Below the pieces are notes generated by a model. The model made no database searches, was not told where the DNA came from, and was given only the letters and a program-made list of their open reading frames with translations. The translations under genes and the position numbers were made by a program. DNA of 64,000 bases from Desulfobacterales bacterium (GTDB lineage Bacteria; Desulfobacterota; Desulfobacteria; Desulfobacterales; JAHEIW01): NCBI GenBank assembly GCA_020348305.1, contig CP070746.1, forward strand, positions 4,681,933 through 4,745,932, written 5' to 3'. Positions 29,512 through 38,779 of the stretch are shown piece by piece (the stretch's first letter is position 1; each line of letters starts with the position of its first letter).

Positions 29512-32500
29512 TAAATTCACCTGTTGCCAGATTGATAAGCTGTTGCAATGGATCCTGGCCGAGGAAAAACAGGGCCAGATATTCGGGATCCGCAAGGAAC
29601 TGTTCTTTGTTCCGCAACGCAGCGACGTCTTCAAGATGACACGCTACGGTCAGGTTTTGGAGACTCCCATCGGTGTGGCCGCCGGTCCCCATACCCAACT
29701 TTCGCAGAACATAATAAGTGCCTGGTTGACCGGTGCCCGCTATATCGAGCTGAAAACCGTGCAGACGCTGGACGAACTGGAAGTGACCAAGCCCTGTATC
29801 GACATGACCGACGAGGGTTATAACTGCGAATGGTCTCAGGAACTCAAACTGGACCAATCCTTTAACGAATATCTCAAGGCCTGGATCGTCCTGCACATTT
29901 TAAAGGACAAGTTCGGATGGGGCGATCCCGATTCGCGAGGCTTTATCTTCAATATGAGTGCAGGTTATAATCTGGAAGGCATCCTCAATCCCAACATGCA
30001 GAGCTTCCTGGATAAAATGGCCGGCTGCGCGGCGGAAAAAGCAGCCAAAATCGACGCTCTGGCCAAAATTTATCCGCGGGTCAAGGAATTGGAAATTTCC
30101 GATCGGATGTCGGATAATATCACAATTTCCACCATGCACGGGTGTCCACCGGATGAGGTGGAAAAGATCGGCCGCTATTTTATCGAGCAGCGCAAATTGA
30201 ACACCACCATCAAACTGAATCCTACTCTGCTGGGCCCCCAACAACTGCGGCATATCCTGAACGACCAGCTGGGCTTCGAGGTGGAGGTGCCCGACGAGGC
30301 CTTTGACCATGACTTAAAATACGAGGCCGGCGTCGCATTGATTAAATCCCTCCTGGAAAGTGCCGCAAAAGCAGGTGTTGCATTCAACCTAAAGCTCACC
30401 AATACACTGGAAACGACCAATCGGGATCAGAACCTGCCCAAAAACGAAAAAATGGTATACATGAGCGGACGGGCTCTGCATCCCATCAGTATCCATCTGG
30501 CCCGAAGGTTGCAAAACGAATTTAACGGCAAACTGGATATCAGTTTTTCCGCCGGTACCGATTGCTTTAATGTCGCGCAGGTTCTGGCCTGCAATCTTCG
30601 GCCCGTGACCGTATGTTCGGATATCCTAAAGCCCGGTGGCTACGGACGTCTGAGACAGTACATAGACGAAATCGCAGGAAATATCGCTGATGCCGGCGCC
30701 GATTCGATCGAAGCATATATTTCAGCCAAAGGTCAAGCAAAAAACCTTACTCAGGCGGGATTGAAAAATATAGACGCCTATGCGGCAGTGGTGGTGACCA
30801 ATGAAATATATAATAAATCCCGGTTTCCCTATAAGAGCATTAAAACCCCGCGTGAACTCACTGCCTTTGACTGTATCAAGGCGCCGTGCGTGTCAACCTG
30901 CCCGGTCGGTCAAAACATCCCCGGTTATATGTACTATACAGCTATGGGCAATTATCAAAAGGCGCTTGATGTCATTTTGGAAACCAATCCCTTTCCCAAT
31001 ATGCAGGGTATGGTGTGCGATCATCTGTGCCAGTACAAATGCACCCGCCTAAATTACGACAACCCGCTTCTGATTCGGGAAATCAAACGGTTTATTGCTA
31101 AAAAAAAGGATTGGGCCATCTCGCGTAAACCGGCACCACCCAAAGGTTTGAAAGTCGCGATTATTGGCGCCGGCCCGTCCGGATTGGCCTGTGCCTATTT
31201 TCTGGCACTTGGCGGCTTTGCGGTGGATATTTACGAAACCAAGGACATCGCCGGCGGCATAGCCGCCGACGGCATCCCCGCCTTTCGTTTGGACGACAAT
31301 AGCCTGAAAAAGGACATCGAGGGTATCTTGGCACTGGGCGTTCGGATTCGTTACGGCTCGAAAATTGATCTCGAGCATTTTGATGCGCTGCGGAATACCT
31401 ATGACTATGTATATGTTGCTGTCGGCGCCCAAAAGAGTTTGAACCTCGGTATCCCCGGGGACGATGCCCCGGGCGTGTATGACCAGCTCGGTTTTTTAAG
31501 CGCTGTGCGTCGCGGCCAGCCCCCGGATTTGGGTAAAAACGTTGTGGTGATCGGCGGCGGTAACTCGGCCATGGACGCCGCCCGTACCGCAAAGCGCCTG
31601 CTGGGCGCCGATGGTAACGTCAGCATCGTATACCGCAGGACCCGGGAAGAAATGCCGGCTGATTTCAAAGAAATTCAAGCAGCCCTGGATGAAGACATCA
31701 ACCTCATCGAGCTCACCGCGCCGGAATGTCTTTTAGTGGAAGACGGCCAGGTGAAATTCAACGTTTGCTTTAAAATGAAACTGGGTGAAAAAGACGCCAG
31801 CGGTCGCCCACGACCCATCAAAATCGAGGGCTCCGAATTCGAAATCCAGGTGGACAACGTGATATCGGCTATCGGCCAGCGAGCGGAACTGGATTTCTTC
31901 CCGGAAAAGGAACTTCAATCCAATCCCGATACCCTTGAAACCCAATTGCTTAATGTATATGCCGGCGGTGACGCCATACGTGGCGCCTCCACTTTGATTA
32001 AAGCGATCGCAGACGGCAAATGCGTAGCTGAAAATATAAAGCGACACGCGGCCAGGCAATTTGACGTGCCGACAGCAAAAACAGACCGTGACCCGGACAC
32101 TACATCCCTCCAAATTGTGCAGGCCCGACGCGTGTTCGGCCCCAAGGTGCCCGAAATTTCACTGGACCGGCGTTTCGATTTTCACCTAGTGACGCAAACG
32201 CTGGACGACGATTCAGCCCAACAAGAGGCTCGACGCTGCCTGCAATGCGACGTGATGTGCAATATTTGCACCACAGTATGCCCCAACCGGGCCAACATCG
32301 CATATACCATGGATCCGATAGAGTTTACCGTTCAGCGGGCGATGCGCTCAGGCGGCGACATCCAGATCGAAGACGTTGAAATCGTTCGTATTTCTCAGAA
32401 ATTTCAAATTATTAACCTGGGTGATTTTTGCAATGAGTGCGGCAACTGCACCACATTCTGCCCCACCAGCGGTGAGCCCTATCGTATCAAACCGAAGTTT

Positions 32501-32779
32501 TACCTGAATTCGCAAAGCTTTGCCAACGAACCCAACGGCTACATGCTTGTTGACGGCGCATTGAACGCCAAAGTGGAAGGAGACCTGGAAATCCTCTCCC
32601 GCCAGGGAGACAGTCTGCTGTATGAAACTAAAGACGTCCGGGCGCGATTGAAGCCCAAGACTTACGCCGTTGAGGAGATTACCTTCACCTCCGGTACAAC
32701 AGGCCCGGTTGACTTGCGCCACGCAGCCCAAATGGGGGTTTTGTTAACAGCTCTGAACGATTTTTATATCTTCAAATGA
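29504..32779 (+). CDS. ygfK: YgfK-type Fe-S flavoprotein ('putative selenate reductase')
   Basis: A 1091-residue multidomain oxidoreductase. Residues 1 to about 430 look like a dihydroorotate-dehydrogenase-type barrel. Next come a cysteine cluster near 455-470 (CIKAPCVSTCPVGQ), an FAD Rossmann motif near 554 (IGAGPSGLACAY) and an NAD(P) motif near 683 (IGGGNSAMDAAR). The C-terminus has ferredoxin-like cysteines near 912 (CLQCDVMCNICTTVCP) and 976 (CNECGNCTTFCP). The plan resembles glutamate synthase small chain plus pyrimidine dehydrogenase. Recent work assigns YgfK homologues to reductive opening of urate-type rings in anaerobes (from memory). Overlaps ygeW by eight bases, so coupled. Confidence 0.9.
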   Translation: MSDKFTCCQIDKLLQWILAEEKQGQIFGIRKELFFVPQRSDVFKMTRYGQVLETPIGVAAGPHTQLSQNIISAWLTGARYIELKTVQTLDELEVTKPCIDMTDEGYNCEWSQELKLDQSFNEYLKAWIVLHILKDKFGWGDPDSRGFIFNMSAGYNLEGILNPNMQSFLDKMAGCAAEKAAKIDALAKIYPRVKELEISDRMSDNITISTMHGCPPDEVEKIGRYFIEQRKLNTTIKLNPTLLGPQQLRHILNDQLGFEVEVPDEAFDHDLKYEAGVALIKSLLESAAKAGVAFNLKLTNTLETTNRDQNLPKNEKMVYMSGRALHPISIHLARRLQNEFNGKLDISFSAGTDCFNVAQVLACNLRPVTVCSDILKPGGYGRLRQYIDEIAGNIADAGADSIEAYISAKGQAKNLTQAGLKNIDAYAAVVVTNEIYNKSRFPYKSIKTPRELTAFDCIKAPCVSTCPVGQNIPGYMYYTAMGNYQKALDVILETNPFPNMQGMVCDHLCQYKCTRLNYDNPLLIREIKRFIAKKKDWAISRKPAPPKGLKVAIIGAGPSGLACAYFLALGGFAVDIYETKDIAGGIAADGIPAFRLDDNSLKKDIEGILALGVRIRYGSKIDLEHFDALRNTYDYVYVAVGAQKSLNLGIPGDDAPGVYDQLGFLSAVRRGQPPDLGKNVVVIGGGNSAMDAARTAKRLLGADGNVSIVYRRTREEMPADFKEIQAALDEDINLIELTAPECLLVEDGQVKFNVCFKMKLGEKDASGRPRPIKIEGSEFEIQVDNVISAIGQRAELDFFPEKELQSNPDTLETQLLNVYAGGDAIRGASTLIKAIADGKCVAENIKRHAARQFDVPTAKTDRDPDTTSLQIVQARRVFGPKVPEISLDRRFDFHLVTQTLDDDSAQQEARRCLQCDVMCNICTTVCPNRANIAYTMDPIEFTVQRAMRSGGDIQIEDVEIVRISQKFQIINLGDFCNECGNCTTFCPTSGEPYRIKPKFYLNSQSFANEPNGYMLVDGALNAKVEGDLEILSRQGDSLLYETKDVRARLKPKTYAVEEITFTSGTTGPVDLRHAAQMGVLLTALNDFYIFK

Positions 32780-32946
32780 AATGCGGTGCCATTTGAGCTG
32801 ATTTAGACAGGATCAACAGGATTTGCATGATTTTTTTTTGGTTTCACGGTTTCCAGATGAAACCGTAAAACGCAATCCGACCTCCGGTCGGAAACTTCTT
32901 AACCGAAAAATTTCTATGAGGAACCTATAATAAACGATAAATTACG
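32780..32946. repeat. Hairpin-rich gap after ygfK
   Basis: ACGGTTTC (32846-32853) pairs with GAAACCGT (32859-32866), and CCGACC (32877-32882) with GGTCGG (32886-32891). A run of T precedes the first hairpin (32830-32839), so a terminator is possible for the - strand only. No ORF is supported. The following gene lacks a close ribosome binding site. Confidence 0.5.
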
Positions 32947-34311
32947 ATGAGCTCAATATTACTGAAAAACTGCTTTTATATATTCTTATCTGCAGATGAC
33001 GAATCGCGGTGGGGAGACGATATTTTGATCCGGGACAACCGGATTGCGAAAATCGGCGCCGACTTTAACGACCCGGCCGACCGGGTCATCGACTGCTCCG
33101 CCTGTGTGGTGGTACCCGGATTTGTCAACACCCACCACCATTTCTACCAGACCCTGACGCGTAATCTCCCTGCGGTTCAAAATGCGGAGCTCTTTGACTG
33201 GCTGGCCTACCTCTATAAGATCTGGAAAAATCTGGATCAAGAGGCGGTCTACTACGCTTCGCTACTTGCTATGGGTGAACTGCTCAAGACCGGCTGCACC
33301 ACATCAACAGACCATCACTATATATACCCCCAAAAAGGCGGCGGTGACCTGGTCGGGTCCCAATTTAATGCCGCAGCGAAACTGGGGATGCGGCTCTCTC
33401 CCACCCGCGGGTCAATGTCGCTCAGTAAAAAGAACGGGGGGCTCCCGCCTGATAGCGTGGTCCAGACCGAGGAAGAAATTCTTACAGACTGTGAACGGGT
33501 GATCCATCAGTATCACGACGACAGTGAACTGTCCATGCGCAGAATCATCCTGGCGCCGTGCAGTCCGTTTTCCGTGACCGAAGCGCTGATGCGGGAGACG
33601 GTCAAGATGGCACGCAAATACGCCGTTCGGCTGCATACGCATGTCGCGGAGACCAGGGATGAAAATGATTTCTGCCTGCAGACCTACGGGCGACGACCCC
33701 TTAAGCTGATGGAAGACTGCGGGTTTATCGGTTCCGACGTCTCGTATGCTCACGGCATCCATTTTGATGACCAGGAACTGGAATTTCTGGCGAGCACCGG
33801 CACCCATATCGCACACTGCCCGACCTCCAATATGCGCTTGGGATCCGGGATCTGCCGGGTGACAGAGATGCTGCCCATAGGGATCAACGTGGCCCTGGCC
33901 GTGGACGGCAGCGCCTCCAACGATTCCTCCGACATGCTGGGTGAGATCCGAAACGCCCTGCTTTTGCAGCGGGTTCACTACGGCGCGGCGGCCCTTACCA
34001 CATTGGATGTGATCAAGATGGCCACCGAAAACGGTGCCGGGCTGCTGGGCTTTGAAAAAGTTGGTAAAATCCGAGAGGGCTGGGCGGCGGATCTGGCCGT
34101 ATTTAACGTAGGTAAAATGGAATACAGCGGCGCCCTTTCGGACCCCCTGGCTGCTATAATTTTTTCAGGCTACAACCATGGAACCGAATACACCATCGTC
34201 AACGGTAAAATAGCGGTGGATCATGGAAGACTGACCGGATTTGATGAAACCGAGTTGATGAACAAATGCAACAGTATCTCGAAAAGAATGATAAACCATT
34301 CGGCGCTTTAA
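32947..34311 (+). CDS. 8-oxoguanine-deaminase-like amidohydrolase
   Basis: A 454-residue zinc amidohydrolase of the ATZ/TRZ group that includes 8-oxoguanine deaminase, hydroxydechloroatrazine ethylaminohydrolase and guanine deaminase. Metal and substrate motifs: NTHHHFYQTLTRNLP, TSTDHHYIYP, LHTHVAETRDE, YAHGIHFDD, HCPTSNMRLGSG and VDGSASNDSSDM. It is probably an aminopurine deaminase feeding xanthine or urate into the neighbouring dehydrogenases. Guanine deaminase proper is the alternative. It lies between ygfK and xdhABC on the same strand. Confidence 0.85.
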   Translation: MSSILLKNCFYIFLSADDESRWGDDILIRDNRIAKIGADFNDPADRVIDCSACVVVPGFVNTHHHFYQTLTRNLPAVQNAELFDWLAYLYKIWKNLDQEAVYYASLLAMGELLKTGCTTSTDHHYIYPQKGGGDLVGSQFNAAAKLGMRLSPTRGSMSLSKKNGGLPPDSVVQTEEEILTDCERVIHQYHDDSELSMRRIILAPCSPFSVTEALMRETVKMARKYAVRLHTHVAETRDENDFCLQTYGRRPLKLMEDCGFIGSDVSYAHGIHFDDQELEFLASTGTHIAHCPTSNMRLGSGICRVTEMLPIGINVALAVDGSASNDSSDMLGEIRNALLLQRVHYGAAALTTLDVIKMATENGAGLLGFEKVGKIREGWAADLAVFNVGKMEYSGALSDPLAAIIFSGYNHGTEYTIVNGKIAVDHGRLTGFDETELMNKCNSISKRMINHSAL

Positions 34312-34332
34312 TTATTCTTATGCTTTTTGTGT

Positions 34333-34417
34333 TATAATATTTTTTTAACAAAAATGTCACAGTAAAGAGGCTTTAGATCATTTCACATTTTAGACTTTTA
34401 TTTTAGGAGAATCTCCT
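34333..34417 (+). promoter_or_regulatory. Possible promoter and a hairpin covering the xdhA ribosome binding site
   Basis: A perfect TATAAT at 34333-34338 lies in an AT-rich gap, with no convincing -35. Just before the xdhA ATG, AGGAG (34405-34409) is the Shine-Dalgarno sequence. It is the exact complement of CTCCT (34413-34417) across an AAT loop. The ribosome binding site can therefore be fully paired, which may damp translation initiation. Confidence 0.35.
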
Positions 34418-36706
34418 ATGGCCATAGGCAAATCCGTCAAACGGATTGACGCGGTAGCCAAGGTAACCGGCCGTGCGCGGTATACCGACGATTTTTTTAT
34501 GCCGGGTATATTGTTGGCCAAATATCTGCGCAGCACCATTGCCCACGGTCGGGTGACGAAAATCGACACCCGCAGGGCGCAACGTTTACCCGGTGTTGAA
34601 AGGGTGTTTACCTATAAGGACATACCGCAAAATAAATTTGCCACGGCCGGCCACCCGTATTCACTGGAGCCTGAACACAAGGACGTTGAAGATCGATTGC
34701 TGCTTACCCGGCATGTCCGCTACTGGGGCGATGAAATCGCTGTGGTAGTGGCAGAAAATAACATCGTATTGCAAGAGGCACTGCAGCTGATCGATGTATC
34801 GTACGAGGAGTATGAGCCCCTGGTAACGCCGGAAGCCTCACTGACCGAGGGCGCCCGCGAGATTCATGCTGGATCGAATAATATCATTGGCGAATCTCAG
34901 TATGCAGTGGGTGAAAATATAGAAAAGGCCCTGGCCAGTGCCGACGTTGTGCTCGAGGGCCGGTATCGGACGCAGATGTGCCAGCATTGTCATATCGAAA
35001 ACCATATCGCCTATGCCTATATGGATGATTTGGAACATATCGTGGTGGTTTCGTCGACCCAGATACCCCATATTGCAAGACGCATCATCGGAGAGGCATT
35101 AGGCCTGCCCTGGGGTCGGATTCGGGTGATTAAACCCTATATCGGCGGCGGGTTCGGTGCCAAACAGGACGTTATACTCGAACCCATGGTGGCCTTTCTA
35201 ACGCTCAAATTGGGTGGCAGGCCGGTAAAGATGGATCTGTCCCGGGAAGAGTGCATGATCGGAACCCGGGTCCGCCACCCGTTTGATGTGAAGATGCGAA
35301 CCGGCGTAAATAAAGACGGAACCCTGGTAGCCCTGGATATCGATGCCCTGTCAAATACCGGTGCCTATGCCTCCCACGGACATTCGGTGGCGGGAGCAGC
35401 CGGCGCCAAGTCCCGTGCCCTTTATCCCAGAGCAGCCATAAAATACCACGCCAGGACCGTTTACACGAATATCCCGGCAGCCGGTGCCATGCGGGCCTAT
35501 GGAGCCCCCCAGATAATGTATGCCGTGGATTGTATAATCGAAGAGGCTGCGCAACGCATCGGTATGGACCCGGTTGAATTCCGGCTGAAAAATGTTGCCC
35601 GGCTGGGAGATTTCGATCCGCTAACGGGTAAACGGTTTGAAAGTTGCGGACTGATCGAATGCCTTCAAAGGGGCAAGGCTCTGATTGGCTGGGACGAAAA
35701 GCGTGCCGCCCGACCAAAGAAACAAACCGGTCCGGTGCGCCGTGGGCTCGGCGTTGCCTGTTTCAGCTATGCTTCGGGAACCTATCCGGTGTGTATGGAG
35801 ATTTCCGGAGCCCGTATCATTCTCAATCAGGATGGATCGATTCACGTTCAGGTGGGTGCCACCGAGATCGGCCAGGGTCTGGATACCATCGTGGCCCAAA
35901 TGGCGGCGGAAACCCTCGGGGTTCCCTTTGATCGTGTGCATGTGGTGTCTACCCAGGATACGGATGTGGCGCCATTTGATACGGGGGCCTATGCTTCACG
36001 ACAGGCCTATGTGGCCAGCAATGCCGTATTTCGTGCGGCGAGGGAACTTAAAGCAAAAATCCTCGAACATGCCGGCCGTGTAACCGGTATCCTGGGCGGT
36101 GAGCTTGACATTTCAAACGGCAACATTGTCCATGGCAATAATCCGGCCAACAACGTTGTTTCACTGAGGGAGGTGGCGCTAGATGCCTATTATGATAAAG
36201 ATCGCGGCGGGCAATTAACCGCTGAGATTTCCTACAAGACACGCACCAACGCGCCCACCTTCGGCTGCACTTTTGTGGATCTGGAGGTCGATGTGCCGCT
36301 GTGCAAGGTGAACATTAAAGAAATTTTCAATATTCACGACTCCGGCGTTATCCTGCATCCTGTCATGGCCAAGGGACAGGTACACGGCGGGGTTGCCATG
36401 GGGATTGCCGCCGGGCTCTATGAAGAGATGCTAATCGATACTCAGACCGGCTATATATATAATAATAATTTTTTGGATTATAAAATCCCGACCACAGTAG
36501 ATGTGCCGGACATTGGCTGCGAGTTTGTAGAGACTTTTGAGCCTACCTCCGGTTATGGCAACAAAGCGTTGGGGGAACCGCCCATCGTCTCCCCTCCGCC
36601 GGCCATCCGCAATGCCATATGGGATGCCACGGGCGTTCAAATTAACGAGCTGCCCATGACACCGCATACGCTTTACAAACATTTTAAAAAGGCCGGTTTG
36701 CTGTAG
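34418..36706 (+). CDS. xdhA: Xanthine dehydrogenase, molybdenum-binding subunit
   Basis: A 762-residue molybdopterin hydroxylase subunit close in length and plan to E. coli XdhA (752). Motifs: GKSVKRIDAVAKVTGRARYTDD at the start (within residues 3-24), GGGFGAKQD, AGAMRAYGAPQ, EIGQGLDTIVAQ and the catalytic Glu in ALGEPPIVSPPPAI. It has no Fe-S or FAD domain of its own; those are supplied by the next two genes. Together they form a three-subunit hydroxylase that oxidises hypoxanthine/xanthine. This is the second molybdenum hydroxylase in the locus besides the fused XdhD-like enzyme. Confidence 0.92.
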   Translation: MAIGKSVKRIDAVAKVTGRARYTDDFFMPGILLAKYLRSTIAHGRVTKIDTRRAQRLPGVERVFTYKDIPQNKFATAGHPYSLEPEHKDVEDRLLLTRHVRYWGDEIAVVVAENNIVLQEALQLIDVSYEEYEPLVTPEASLTEGAREIHAGSNNIIGESQYAVGENIEKALASADVVLEGRYRTQMCQHCHIENHIAYAYMDDLEHIVVVSSTQIPHIARRIIGEALGLPWGRIRVIKPYIGGGFGAKQDVILEPMVAFLTLKLGGRPVKMDLSREECMIGTRVRHPFDVKMRTGVNKDGTLVALDIDALSNTGAYASHGHSVAGAAGAKSRALYPRAAIKYHARTVYTNIPAAGAMRAYGAPQIMYAVDCIIEEAAQRIGMDPVEFRLKNVARLGDFDPLTGKRFESCGLIECLQRGKALIGWDEKRAARPKKQTGPVRRGLGVACFSYASGTYPVCMEISGARIILNQDGSIHVQVGATEIGQGLDTIVAQMAAETLGVPFDRVHVVSTQDTDVAPFDTGAYASRQAYVASNAVFRAARELKAKILEHAGRVTGILGGELDISNGNIVHGNNPANNVVSLREVALDAYYDKDRGGQLTAEISYKTRTNAPTFGCTFVDLEVDVPLCKVNIKEIFNIHDSGVILHPVMAKGQVHGGVAMGIAAGLYEEMLIDTQTGYIYNNNFLDYKIPTTVDVPDIGCEFVETFEPTSGYGNKALGEPPIVSPPPAIRNAIWDATGVQINELPMTPHTLYKHFKKAGLL

Positions 36707-36772
36707 AAAAATAATTAGCGAATTCAGGTATTAAGGACAGGTTCGAAATCTGAAATCAAATTGAGGCATCGA

Positions 36773-37651
36773 ATGTTTAACATTAAAACCTACAAGGAAG
36801 CCGGAAGCGTTAAGGAAGCGATTAAACTGTTACAGGAGAACCCCCAAGCCCGCCTGATTGCCGGCGGTACGGATGTGCTTGTCAAACTCCATAAAGGCAA
36901 AGGCCAGTTCCATCATCTGATTGATATTCATAACATCGCCGAGCTGGATTTCATCAACCTGAACGACGGCGAGGATCTGGTCATCGGGCCCGGAACCTGC
37001 TTTTCCAGGGTTGAGGAATCGCCGTTGATTCGCAAGCACATTCCGGTATTGTCGGAAGCCATCTGCACCATTGGAGGACCCCAAGTGCGTAACATGGCAA
37101 CCATCGGCGGCAATCTGTGCAACGGGGTTCCCAGCGCCGACAGCGCTACCCCCCTTATTGCCCTGAATGCGGTGTTAACCATTGAAGGTGCGGACGGTCT
37201 GCGGCAAATGCCCCTTGAAGATTTTTTTCTCGGCCCCAGCCGTGTAGCCCTTAAGCAGCACGAGATTCTGACCGCTATCACCGTAACACGCGATAACTAT
37301 ACCGGATTTCATGGGCATTTCTATAAATATGCTATGCGGAATGCCATGGACATTGCCACCATCGGCTGCTCGGCGGTGTGCAAAGTAGAAGACAGTGTGT
37401 TGAAAGACTTGCGGCTTGCTTTTGGCACGGCCGCTCCGGTGCCAATCCGCTGCAAGGATACCGAAAATAAAGTCCGCGGCCGACGGCTATCGCAAAACTT
37501 ACTGGATGTTATCACCGAATCCGTTGTCGATGACGTTAACCCGCGGACATCATGGCGGGCGGCTAAGGATTTCCGCTTACAGATTATCACAACCCTTGCA
37601 CAAAGGGTTGTGAAAAAAGCGATTTTAAATGCAGGAGGGACCATACATTGA
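36773..37651 (+). CDS. xdhB: Xanthine dehydrogenase, FAD-binding subunit
   Basis: A 292-residue FAD subunit matching E. coli XdhB. It shows MFNIKTYKEAGSVKEAIKLL, the FAD pyrophosphate loop LIAGGTDVLVKLHKGK, IGGPQVRNMATIGGNLCNG, KYAMRNAMDIATIGCSA and LAFGTAAPVPIRCK. The ATG at 36773 aligns with the E. coli start; the frame extends to a TTG at 36761. Its TGA stop overlaps the TTG start of xdhC. It transfers electrons from the Fe-S subunit to NAD+ or another acceptor. Confidence 0.93.
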   Translation: MFNIKTYKEAGSVKEAIKLLQENPQARLIAGGTDVLVKLHKGKGQFHHLIDIHNIAELDFINLNDGEDLVIGPGTCFSRVEESPLIRKHIPVLSEAICTIGGPQVRNMATIGGNLCNGVPSADSATPLIALNAVLTIEGADGLRQMPLEDFFLGPSRVALKQHEILTAITVTRDNYTGFHGHFYKYAMRNAMDIATIGCSAVCKVEDSVLKDLRLAFGTAAPVPIRCKDTENKVRGRRLSQNLLDVITESVVDDVNPRTSWRAAKDFRLQIITTLAQRVVKKAILNAGGTIH

Positions 37652-38166
37652 ATCGTACCATCCGCTGTACCGTAAACGGAAAGAAAAAAGAGCTAAGCGT
37701 GGACATACGCCAGTCGCTATTGGAAGTCCTGAGGGAGGAGCTGGGACTAATCAGCGTCAAACAGGGGTGTGCCGCGGGAGAGTGCGGTGCTTGTACCGTG
37801 CTGATCGATAATGTGCCCATCGATGCTTGTCTCTATCTGGCGGTATGGGCAGATGGCCGATCCATTCGGACGGTAGAGGGAGAAAGCAAAAACGACAAGT
37901 TGTCCAGAGTGCAGCAGGCCTTTGTGGATGAGGGCGCCGTGCAATGCGGTATCTGCACCCCCGGTTTTGTCATGGCGGCGACCGCCTTTGTCGAAAAGCA
38001 CCAAGGTCAAAAGGTGACCCGCAATGAGATTCGTAGAGGACTGGCCGGTAATCTTTGCCGCTGTACGGGCTATGACACGATTATTACCGCTGTGAAAAAG
38101 AGCCTGGATGAAGATTTCTTTTGTTATGACGAAAATTCGGGAGGAAGAAGATTCCGACCTGCTTAA
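37648..38166 (+). CDS. xdhC: Xanthine dehydrogenase, [2Fe-2S] subunit
   Basis: A 172-residue iron-sulfur subunit with both clusters visible: plant-ferredoxin type CAAGECGACTVLID and the alpha-helical cluster QCGICTPGFVMAA...NLCRCTGYD. It begins with a TTG that overlaps the xdhB stop and has a strong AGGAGG at 37633-37638, so a TTG start with translational coupling is likely. Length is similar to E. coli XdhC (159). It is the last gene of the purine cluster. Confidence 0.92.
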   Translation: MNRTIRCTVNGKKKELSVDIRQSLLEVLREELGLISVKQGCAAGECGACTVLIDNVPIDACLYLAVWADGRSIRTVEGESKNDKLSRVQQAFVDEGAVQCGICTPGFVMAATAFVEKHQGQKVTRNEIRRGLAGNLCRCTGYDTIITAVKKSLDEDFFCYDENSGGRRFRPA

Positions 38167-38323
38167 ATCCTTGCGCCGCGGACAATACCCTGATACAAAA
38201 GGGGAATCAAAATTTCTGGTATTTTTCAAAGTAGATCAGGAATTACCGCTTGTTAGCAGTGGTGCGTAAATGCAGCGCGTTGCAAAGCGTTTCTGAAAGA
38301 TCTTCAGCGTAGTGTAATTTGTT

Positions 38324-38779
38324 TTGATAGATAAAAATCAAGCCATACAACAACAACTCAGGGAACTGTTTGAATCTCAGAATCTTGCAGTCCTTGCAAC
38401 CCATCGTTCGAGACAGCCCTATGCCAGCCTGGTCGCATTTTATGCCACCGAAGATTTGAAGCATCTTTTCTTCGTAACGCCCAAAACGACCCGCAAGTTT
38501 GAAAATCTAAAAGCCGACGCCAAGGTAGCGATGCTTGTCAACAGCACTACCAATCAGGCCGTTGATTTCCATCAGGCTGTTTCCGTTACGGTAGTCGGCA
38601 CTGCAGCAGAAATCGTCGGGCCGGAACGGCAGCCGATCCTGAAGCGATATCTGGAAAAACACCCATACCTCGAAGATTTTGTGCGTTCACCGTCTTGCGC
38701 TTTAGTCAGGGTGTCGGCGAAATCCTATTTTATGGTTCAAAATTTTCAAAACGTCATGGAACTGCACCTCAACCAATGA
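38324..38779 (+). CDS. Pyridoxamine-5'-phosphate-oxidase-like flavoprotein
   Basis: A 151-residue split-barrel flavin-binding fold (PNPOx-like), with NLAVLATHRSRQPYASLVAF at the start and TKKFEN-like KTTRKFENLKADAKVAML. These small proteins bind FMN or F420 and have varied or unknown roles. The only usable start is a TTG at 38324, since an in-frame TAA lies nine bases upstream. Its stop overlaps the ATG of the following phosphotransferase by four bases (ATGA), so the pair is probably made together. A paralogue lies convergent at 41072-41497. Confidence 0.8.
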   Translation: MIDKNQAIQQQLRELFESQNLAVLATHRSRQPYASLVAFYATEDLKHLFFVTPKTTRKFENLKADAKVAMLVNSTTNQAVDFHQAVSVTVVGTAAEIVGPERQPILKRYLEKHPYLEDFVRSPSCALVRVSAKSYFMVQNFQNVMELHLNQ

